Positions 7,768 through 13,300 of a stretch of 26,809 nucleotides of DNA are shown one piece after another. The DNA is from JAFARZ01 sp035651595 (GTDB lineage Bacteria; Actinomycetota; Actinomycetes; Streptosporangiales; Streptosporangiaceae), in contig DASRFJ010000362.1 in NCBI GenBank assembly GCA_035651595.1, positions 1 to 26,809 on the forward strand, in the 5' to 3' direction. Made by a program: the position numbers and the translations under genes. Every line of letters starts with the position of its first letter. Position 1 is the first letter of the stretch. The notes below the pieces were generated by a model. That model did not search any database. It was not told the DNA's origin and saw nothing but the letters and a program-made list of their open reading frames with translations.

Positions 7768-9104
7768 CCGGGGATCCCCGCCGGAGCCGGCGACCGCCGG
7801 GTGATCAGCTCGTCGCGGATGAGCTCCAGGTGGGACGGGATGCCGACCGACGGGCTGGCGGCAGCGGACACCGGCACGGTGACGCCGGCGAGCACGTCGT
7901 CGGTGCGCGGGGCGGTCAGCGTGAACACGTCGCCGAAGTCGGGCGCGGCCTTGTCCCGTGCGGTGAGCGAGGGCAGATTCCAGCGCAGTTGCACCGTCTT
8001 CAGCACCGACGTGTGGTCCAGCGGCGTTCCCCCAGCCGGCCCGCGGAACACCGTGCCTGGCGCGATCAGCGGCGAGACCAGGACCGTCGGCACCCGCACA
8101 CCGAACCTGTCGAAGCCGAAGCCGAACTCGCCGGCGCTGCTGTCCGGCGGGGCCGCGCCCCACGGCGGCGGCACGTGGTCGAAGCAGCCGCCGTGCTCGT
8201 CGTAGGTGATCACCAGGAGCGTCTGCGGCCATCCCGGTCCGCCGCGCAGCGCCTCGTAGACGTCGTGGATGAGCTGCTCCCCGAGCGCCACGTCATAGTT
8301 CGGGTGCTGGCTGTTGCCGGCGGCTCCCCAGCTCGGCTCCAGGAACGTGTACGCCGGCAGGGTGCCGGCCGCGGCGGCGGCCTGGAAGTCGGTGAACAGC
8401 CCGAAGTGGCTCGCCGCGGCCGAGCTGATCTCCGTGAACGTGTTCTTGGTGAGCGGCTCCTTGTGGTAGCCGTAGATGGCCCAGCCCTGGCCGGCGGCGT
8501 CCAGCAGGCCGAAGATCGTGGGGGACGTGAACGTGTGCGTCTTGTCGTCCATGTGACCCTGGCTGGTGGCCGCGCAGGCGAACGCGCGGTTCGGCAGTGT
8601 CTCCGTGGGGGCCGAGGAGAACCACTGGTCGCAGACCGCGTACCCCTTGGCGAGCGCGGACAGGACGGGCAGCGCCTCCGGGGTGAAGCAGCCCATGATG
8701 TCGTTGCCGGTCGTGCCGGTCACGATCGACCAGCCCTTTCGCTTGCTCTCCCAGCCGATCGTGTAGTCGAAGTTCTTGATGAAGCCCTGGCAGCTGGCCG
8801 CCGCGCCGTCGGCCGGCGCGCTGTCCGTACCGTAGAGCTGGTCATTGGTCGCCATGTAGCCCTCGCCGGGATCGGCACCCGGCATCAGGTAGGCGTTGGG
8901 CGTGGCCGGCCCGATCTGGAACACGGTCACCGGCTGTCCTGACGAATCCGGGTTGGACTCGGTGCCGGTCAGCCCCTCGAACGGCTGGCCGGACGGGGTC
9001 TGGTTGCCTGGATACAGGAACCCGAGCATGTGATCGAACGACCGGTTCTCCAGCATCAGCACCACGACGTGATTCACCGACGCCAGGCTGTTCCCGTTAG
9101 CCAT
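7764..9104 (-). CDS. Phosphoesterase family protein (phospholipase C / acid phosphatase AcpA-like)
   Basis: Metal-dependent phosphoesterase of the alkaline-phosphatase superfamily (PF04185 type), 446 residues. Seen in order: HVVVLMLENRSFDHMLGF near residues 12-29 (metal-binding E/N), WFSSAPTETLPNRAF (the threonine of TETLPNR is the likely nucleophile), ITYDEHGGCFDHVPPP (metal ligands D/E/H), FGFDRFGVRVPTVLVSPLI, and DHTSVLKTVQLRW near the C terminus. Relatives hydrolyse phospholipids or phosphomonoesters. Unlike secreted phospholipases C there is no signal peptide or twin-arginine motif, so it is probably cytoplasmic or secreted by an unrecognised route. GGGAGGGG precedes the ATG by about 9 nt. 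It lies 29 bp downstream of the TetR gene and is stop/start coupled to the membrane protein. Confidence 0.92.
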   Translation of the reverse strand: MANGNSLASVNHVVVLMLENRSFDHMLGFLYPGNQTPSGQPFEGLTGTESNPDSSGQPVTVFQIGPATPNAYLMPGADPGEGYMATNDQLYGTDSAPADGAAASCQGFIKNFDYTIGWESKRKGWSIVTGTTGNDIMGCFTPEALPVLSALAKGYAVCDQWFSSAPTETLPNRAFACAATSQGHMDDKTHTFTSPTIFGLLDAAGQGWAIYGYHKEPLTKNTFTEISSAAASHFGLFTDFQAAAAAGTLPAYTFLEPSWGAAGNSQHPNYDVALGEQLIHDVYEALRGGPGWPQTLLVITYDEHGGCFDHVPPPWGAAPPDSSAGEFGFGFDRFGVRVPTVLVSPLIAPGTVFRGPAGGTPLDHTSVLKTVQLRWNLPSLTARDKAAPDFGDVFTLTAPRTDDVLAGVTVPVSAAASPSVGIPSHLELIRDELITRRSPAPAGIPG

Positions 9105-9133
9105 GACCGCTACCCCTCCCGACGGTTGCCACC

Positions 9134-9865
9134 CTATCGCTGTGCGTGAATCGCGTGGAATCCTTCCATCGTCAGCTCAAGGAACCGCCGCCACGCATCC
9201 GGCGCATCGGCGCGGCCGACGTGCATGACCGCCCCGGCGGCGATCAGGACCAGGGTCAGATCCGCGCTGGTGAAATCCGCGCGGAGCCCGCCTTCGGCTT
9301 TGGCACGGCCGATCATCGCGTCGACGTCGCCGGCGGCGGCGCACAGCAGCCGCGCGACCTCCTCGTCCGCCCTGTCCGCCGCGTCCGCCCTGTCCGCCCT
9401 GTCCGCCGGCTGTGCGCCGGCCAGTAGTTCCGCGAGGCCCCGGTCGCTGGCCTGCAGCTCGCAGGTCCGCTCGACGAAACCGGCCAGGCCCGCCCAGGCG
9501 TCGCCGGCCGCTCGGCCGCGCTCGGCCGCCGCGGCGTACTCGGCGACCTGGCAGGCCAGCGCGGCGGCGATCAGATCGCGGCGGGCGGGGAACCTGCGGT
9601 ACAGCGTGCCGATGCCGACACCGGCACGCGCCGCGATCTCCTCCAGCGACGCGCTCAGGCCCTGCGCGGCGAACACCTCCTTGGCCGCCGCCACGATCGC
9701 GTCCCTGTTCCGCGCCGCGTCCGCCCGAAGCCGGTGCCGCACGCATCCGGGCCCAGCGATGAGCCCGCCGCGGTCCCCCTGCTCCTGCCGCCCGGCACCG
9801 CCCGGTCCGGTGCCGGGCTGTCCGGGCGGTCCGGGCGGTTCCCCCCTGCGGCGAATCCTCATCAC
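9134..9865 (-). CDS. TetR/AcrR family transcriptional regulator
   Basis: Repressor with helix-turn-helix RDAIVAAAKEVFAAQGLSASLEEIAARAGVGIGTLYRRFPARRDL. The form GIGTLYRRFPxRxxL with a ligand domain ending in a W/RFLELTMEG segment is common in actinobacteria. GTG at 9865 overlaps the DUF4287 stop as GTGA, with ATG in frame at 9862, so translation is probably coupled. That gives a 41-residue Gly/Pro-rich leader before the DNA-binding domain. A GTG at 9742 would give a conventional length (202 residues) but has no ribosome site. The ligand domain carries an odd Asp-Arg-Ala-rich loop made by 9-bp repeats (9365-9407). Likely targets are the mirrored operators at 10184-10242, hence both its own operon and yceI. 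Confidence 0.9.
   Translation of the reverse strand: MMRIRRRGEPPGPPGQPGTGPGGAGRQEQGDRGGLIAGPGCVRHRLRADAARNRDAIVAAAKEVFAAQGLSASLEEIAARAGVGIGTLYRRFPARRDLIAAALACQVAEYAAAAERGRAAGDAWAGLAGFVERTCELQASDRGLAELLAGAQPADRADRADAADRADEEVARLLCAAAGDVDAMIGRAKAEGGLRADFTSADLTLVLIAAGAVMHVGRADAPDAWRRFLELTMEGFHAIHAQR
9365..9407 (-). repeat. 9-bp tandem repeats inside the TetR ligand domain
   Basis: GTCCGCC recurs five times at exact 9-bp spacing (first copy 9365-9371, last 9401-9407), separated by two variable bases. On the coding strand it encodes a hydrophilic ADRADRADAADRADE loop. The period keeps frame, so copy-number change would alter loop length without breaking the protein. Confidence 0.85.
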
Positions 9866-10086
9866 TCGATGCTAGCGGCGCTGGCCCGCTGCGCCAGGGC
9901 GTGGCCGACCAGCGCGGTCGCGTGGCCGTGGCCAATGCCGTATTCGGCCTTGAGCCAGTCGACCAGGGGTTTGTGGCCGCTGAGCGGCGAGGATTCGATC
10001 AGGCTGAGCCAGTGGGTGACCGGCTTGCCGTACTTCTTCTCGATCGACGGGAAGTAGTACGCGGGGCCGGTGACACGTTCGGTCAT
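9862..10086 (-). CDS. DUF4287 domain-containing small protein
   Basis: A 74-residue protein made of one DUF4287 domain: YYFPSIEKKYGKPVTHWLSL, then HKPLVDWLKAEYGIGHGHATALVGHAL, the GHGHA helix being the family hallmark. The molecular function of DUF4287 is unknown. The start is ATG 10086, with AAGGAG 8 nt upstream (a strong ribosome site); a longer frame to 10134 exists but lacks family similarity. It is the first gene of the minus-strand run leading into TetR, phosphoesterase and membrane protein, and its stop overlaps the TetR start by 4 bp. Its promoter must lie in the 183-bp gap shared with yceI. Confidence 0.9.
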   Translation of the reverse strand: MTERVTGPAYYFPSIEKKYGKPVTHWLSLIESSPLSGHKPLVDWLKAEYGIGHGHATALVGHALAQRASAASIE

Positions 10087-10183
10087 GGCGGGATCTCCTT
10101 CTCGGTGGCTGGGCGGCCGATCGGCCGCGCTCACCAGTGCTTCGATCGGCCGGCGCGGAAATGGACACAGCGGCTCGTTGAAT

Positions 10184-10242
10184 TATCTGGAGGTATGCCT
10201 CCGGAAACTGCTACGGTGATACCGGAGGCTGTCCTCCAGATA
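10184..10242. promoter_or_regulatory. Two mirrored operator-like palindromes in the DUF4287/yceI divergent gap
   Basis: Site 1 (10184-10204) contains CTGGAGG-tat-GCCTCCGG. Site 2 (10222-10242) is its exact reverse complement apart from the 3 central bases. Each site is itself a near-palindrome (GGAGG-N4-CCTCC), and their centres are about 35 bp apart. The size, symmetry and location between divergent genes fit a TetR-family operator pair; the adjacent TetR (9134-9865) is the obvious candidate. A paired hairpin in the yceI leader is the alternative reading. Confidence 0.7.
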
Positions 10243-10269
10243 GCCTTGGCAGCCGGGAAGGAGATCACG

Positions 10270-10815
10270 ATGACCGAGCTCGCCGGCCTGACGCCGGACA
10301 CCGCGACCGAGGGACGCTGGGTGCTCGACCCGGCCGGGTCGCGCGCGGACTTCTACGTCAAGCACTTCTGGGGCGCGATCACCGTGCACGGCTGGTTCGA
10401 GCGGTTGTCCGGTGCGGGCACGGTCGGCCCGGACGGCACCGTGACCGGCACGCTGCGCATCGAGGCGGCCTCGCTGGACACCCGGAACAAGGCGCGCGAC
10501 AAGCACCTGCGGTCGGCGGACTTCTTCGACGTCGAGCACCATCCCTCAGTGACCGTCACGGTTTCGGCCGCCACCGCGGCCGGACCGGGCGCGCTGGCGT
10601 GCACCGGTACCGTCGAGGCCGCGGGTCACGTCGAGCCGCTGGAGTTCACCGCGCGCGTCGAGCCCGGCGACGGGGCGGTCACGCTGCGCGCCGAGATCAC
10701 CATCGACCGGGCCCTGTTCGGCATGACGTGGAGCCCGCTGCGGATCGCCTCGTCACTGGCCCGCGCCACCGTCGTGGCCAGGTTCACCCGGAATACTGAG
10801 CGACGATCTTCGTGA
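10270..10815 (+). CDS. YceI family protein (polyisoprenoid-binding lipocalin-like)
   Basis: YceI-like beta-barrel protein of 181 residues; structurally known members bind polyisoprenoid or other long hydrophobic chains. Seen: GRWVLDPAGSRADFYVKHFWGAITVHGWFERLSG at the N terminus, TGTLRIEAASLDTRNKARDKHLRSADFFDVEHHPSVTVTV (the family core, about residues 61-100), and EITIDRALFGMTW near the C terminus. There is no signal peptide, as in many actinobacterial members, so it is probably cytoplasmic. ATG 10270 has AAGGAG 6 nt upstream; the in-frame ATG at 10195 has its purine run too close and lies inside the operator. It overlaps the convergent chitinase by 32 bp (10784-10815), where its tail NTERRSS follows the usual family end. 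Confidence 0.93.
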   Translation: MTELAGLTPDTATEGRWVLDPAGSRADFYVKHFWGAITVHGWFERLSGAGTVGPDGTVTGTLRIEAASLDTRNKARDKHLRSADFFDVEHHPSVTVTVSAATAAGPGALACTGTVEAAGHVEPLEFTARVEPGDGAVTLRAEITIDRALFGMTWSPLRIASSLARATVVARFTRNTERRSS

Positions 10816-12538
10816 AGTCGTACGCGTTCTGGCTGATGTTGCTGCAGGTCCCTGGCGCCCACGGCTCCTGGACTCCGGCCGGACAGGACTGATCGCGGTT
10901 GAGCGACCAGAAGGACAGCCACGCGACGTGGTTGCTCTGGGCAAAGCCGAGCAGGCTGGTGAACGTGGCCTGGGTGAACAGCTCGCTCGGCTGATCGGTG
11001 TGCCCGTTCATCAGCGTGATGCCGATGTGCGACCACGCGGTGGCGGCAGACCAGCCGTACAGCGATTCCAGCTGGCCCGCGACGTCGCTGGCGACCGTCT
11101 CGTCGCTGCTCACCTGCGTGCCGCTGGTGAGGCCGTAGTCGAAGTCCTCGATGCCGAACACGTCGATTCGCGCGCCGGCCGCGATCGCCTGCTGTATCTC
11201 CCCGGTCCCGTTGCCGGGCAGGCCGATCGAGGTCATCGGGATGGTGAGCGACACGGTCAGCTTCGGATCCTGCTTTTCCAGGATGGCTATGGCTTGCGCG
11301 CGCTTCAGCTCATTGCCGCTGTCGCCCAGTGCCGTGTTCTCGATGTCGAAGTCCACGTGGGTGAGCTGGTATTTGCTGATGACCGACTGGTAAGCGCTGG
11401 CGAGCGCGCTGGCGCTGCCGCAGCTCTGGCCCAGTTCGGTGCCGTTGTAGCCGCCGAAGCTCACGCCCGCGTCACCGCCCGCGGCGCGGATGGCGGAGAC
11501 CAGCGCGGCGACCGCGGTGTCGCCGGACACCAGCTCGCCGCTGTTGCCGTCCCAGGCTGGCGTGCAGCCGCCCGCGTCGAGCACGAAGGACAGCAGGAAG
11601 TTCTTCTCCCCGCTGGCGCTCATGATCCCGGCGATGCTCGAGGCGGTTGGCGGGTTGTTGTCCTGTGGCATCAGGTAGACCGGGGAACGCCAGGTGCCGC
11701 CGCCTCCGCCTCCTCCTCCGCCGCCGGTACCGGAGGTCGTCACGCTGAGCGGTGCGCTCTGCGCCGAGGTATTGCCCGACGCGTCGACCGCGGCGACCGT
11801 GAACTGATAGCTGGTGCCGGCCGTGAGCCCGGAGACGGTGGCGCTCGTCGTCGCGCTGGTGGTGGCCAGCGAACCGCCGGAGAAGACGTCGTACGACACG
11901 GCCGGATCGCTGCTGGCGGGCTCGGTCCAGGACAGCGCGACCGAGGCGGAGGTCACCTGGGCGGCCGCGAGCCCGGTCGGTACGGCGGGCGACGGCGGCG
12001 GCGACGATCCGGACGGACCGGTCAGCACAACGTCGTCGGCGTGATAGGTGCCCTGGCCGTACCATCCGTGCAGGTAGATGGTGACGCTGGTGGTCGACGC
12101 GCCGGTGCTGAAGGACGTCGACAGCTGCTGCCAGGCCGTCGCGGAGGGGGTCCAGGTGCTGGTATCGGCGCTCCCCGTGCCCGAGTCGCCGAGGTACACG
12201 TAGTTGCCCTCGACCCAGGCCGACAGCGCATAACTGGAGCTGGGCTGAACAGAGACCACCTGCGAGCACTGCGCGTCGTCGGAGCTACCGGCGGCGCCGC
12301 TGAGCGCGTCCGAGCCGGAGTGCACCGGCGCCGTGACGACCGAATCCAGCGCTGAGCAGCTCCACCCCGACAGGGTGCCGGTCTCGAAGCCCGGGTTGGC
12401 GACCAGATTAGTCGCCGCGATCGCGGCGACTGGGCCGATGAGGTTGATGAGGTTGATGAGGCCAGCCAAGCCGCTCGCGAAGGCGAGCGTCAGCGCAAGG
12501 CCAGCGGCCCCGCGTCGAGTGCTCGTTCTGAGGCGCAT
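10784..12538 (-). CDS. Secreted GH18 chitinase-like glycoside hydrolase with CBM and FnIII domains
   Basis: Extracellular enzyme expected to hydrolyse chitin or a related beta-1,4-GlcNAc polymer; 584 residues. In order: Arg-rich signal peptide ending near residue 42 (VAAIAA/TNL); a carbohydrate-binding jelly-roll module starting NLVANPGFETGTLSGWSC (about 43-175); a fibronectin type III domain (about 188-268) beginning PTGLAAAQVTSASVALSW; a run of ten glycines; and a GH18 catalytic domain (about 284-584). Its VDFDIE motif puts the acid E400 after D396 and D398; the outermost Asp of DxxDxDxE is Thr393, as in many streptomycete-type members. ATG 12538 has GGAAGGA about 6 nt upstream. Signal-peptide repeats (LINLINLI) come from 9-bp DNA repeats. 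Confidence 0.92.
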   Translation of the reverse strand: MRLRTSTRRGAAGLALTLAFASGLAGLINLINLIGPVAAIAATNLVANPGFETGTLSGWSCSALDSVVTAPVHSGSDALSGAAGSSDDAQCSQVVSVQPSSSYALSAWVEGNYVYLGDSGTGSADTSTWTPSATAWQQLSTSFSTGASTTSVTIYLHGWYGQGTYHADDVVLTGPSGSSPPPSPAVPTGLAAAQVTSASVALSWTEPASSDPAVSYDVFSGGSLATTSATTSATVSGLTAGTSYQFTVAAVDASGNTSAQSAPLSVTTSGTGGGGGGGGGGTWRSPVYLMPQDNNPPTASSIAGIMSASGEKNFLLSFVLDAGGCTPAWDGNSGELVSGDTAVAALVSAIRAAGGDAGVSFGGYNGTELGQSCGSASALASAYQSVISKYQLTHVDFDIENTALGDSGNELKRAQAIAILEKQDPKLTVSLTIPMTSIGLPGNGTGEIQQAIAAGARIDVFGIEDFDYGLTSGTQVSSDETVASDVAGQLESLYGWSAATAWSHIGITLMNGHTDQPSELFTQATFTSLLGFAQSNHVAWLSFWSLNRDQSCPAGVQEPWAPGTCSNISQNAYDFTKIVAQYSG

Positions 12539-12610
12539 ACGGATTCCTTCCCTGGAGTCACAGGAACGGCTGTGCGCGGCCTCAAGCGCAGCCCGACGGT
12601 GCGGAGCACT

Positions 12611-12629
12611 AATAGATAAGTTTCTTAAC
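12611..12629 (-). promoter_or_regulatory. Operator-like imperfect palindrome upstream of the chitinase
   Basis: Read on the minus strand this is GTTAAGAAACTTATCTATT, 73 bp upstream of the chitinase ATG. It resembles the GTTAGGAAA-CTTTCCTAAC type of palindrome I recall upstream of secreted chitosanase/polysaccharidase genes in streptomycetes (CsnR, ROK-family), with 14 of 19 positions matching. The recollection is unchecked. Confidence 0.35.
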
Positions 12630-12784
12630 AGTTATTCCGATCGTAACCGCGTATTCGCGAACAGTCAATGCCCGACGACGCCAGCGGTTTCCGAGCCGCA
12701 AGACGTCGGCGGCCAGTTCCCGGCGCCACGTGCAGCCCACACCGCCCCCACCAACAACTGCCGTCGTACGTGCAACTCCCTTTA

Positions 12785-12877
12785 CGCTACGGGTGTCTTC
12801 TTACCCGAACGTCGACCGCATACCGGTACAAATCGGGCCGCGCAGCCCTCCGAACGGGTAAAAAGACAACCGTATCG
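12785..12877. repeat. 27-bp imperfect inverted repeat upstream of the decayed monooxygenase
   Basis: The left arm 12785-12811 and the reverse complement of 12851-12877 agree at 22 of 27 positions; both contain TGTCTT-(C/T)-TTACCCG preceded by CG(C/A)TACGG. The right arm runs into the perfect palindrome at 12867-12900, so the motif CG-TACGG-TG occurs three times in the cluster. Confidence 0.65.
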
Positions 12878-12900
12878 CTACACGTGTAGCGATACGGTTG
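12867..12900. promoter_or_regulatory. Perfect 34-bp palindrome, probable repressor operator
   Basis: Each arm is CAACCGTATCGCTACAC; the two arms abut with no spacer and no mismatch, centred on CACGTG. Such length and symmetry is typical of TetR-family operators. It lies 32 bp upstream of the first recognisable codon of the monooxygenase remnant, the classic place for a repressor site. No regulator gene adjoins it in this window. Confidence 0.75.
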
Positions 12901-12931
12901 GCCCGGCACCGGCAACGGACCCCGACGCTTC

Positions 12932-13300
12932 GTGAACGAACTGCGGGCAACGGTGCCGGCGATGCGGCGCACGTCCACCGCCGATGGGCGGGCAGGGCCT
13001 CAACCTCGGCATCCAGGACGCGTTCAACCTCGGCTGGAAGCTCGCAGGCTGAGCTGATCTCCCCTGAGCCGGGTCCGCGGGCGGCGCGCCAGCTGTTGTC
13101 GGAACTGATGGACTTCGAGGACGTGAACCGGTACCTGATCGAGAACGTCACCGCGATCGGAGTCCGCTACGCCGTCGGTGACGAGCATCCGCTGGCCGGC
13201 CGGCGGCTGCGGGACATCGAGCTGAAGCGGGGGCGGCTCTACTCGCTGATGCACGGCGGCCGCGGGCTGCTGCTCGGCCAGCTGTCCCGGTGGTTCGGGT
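12932..13300 (+). pseudogene. Decayed FAD-dependent aromatic monooxygenase (PheA/TfdB, Rox-like)
   Basis: Fragments of a class A flavin monooxygenase occur in order but in three frames. From 12932: VNELRAT, matching the ELRATL segment of the family. From about 12955, in another frame: AGDAAHVH, the second FAD (GD) motif. From 12984, in a third frame: MGGQGLNLGIQDAFNLGWKLAG and a stop. From about 13080, back in the frame of AGDAAHVH: RAARQLLSELMDFEDVNRY and VTAIGVRYAVGDEHPLAGRRLRD up to HGGRGLLLGQ near 13290. A missing C in what should be CACCCGCCGATG explains one shift; the junction after ELRAT and the one after WKLAG look like internal deletions. The N-terminal FAD domain and the C terminus are absent. 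Clearly non-functional; exact ends are approximate. Confidence 0.85.

Larger units (their letters stand above)
12539..12931. other. 393-bp gene-free region upstream of chitinase and of the decayed monooxygenase
   Basis: No credible gene on either strand. It holds the chitinase upstream region, with an AT-rich island at about 12608-12640 that is conspicuous against the high-GC background, an operator-like site at 12611-12629, an inverted repeat at 12785-12877 and a perfect palindrome at 12867-12900. The rest (12664-12784) shows nothing I can interpret. Confidence 0.7.

Noticed and set aside
10195..10269. Earlier in-frame ATG for yceI at 10195
   Set aside because: Its purine run is only 1 nt away and inside the operator; ATG 10270 has a proper AAGGAG and gives the family N terminus.
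10928..12355. A 475-codon plus-strand frame opposite the chitinase
   Set aside because: Shadow of the chitinase coding strand; no domain-like segments or ribosome site.
12458..12538. INLINLI repeat in the chitinase signal peptide as a functional motif
   Set aside because: It comes from three copies of a 9-bp DNA repeat and simply keeps the signal peptide hydrophobic.
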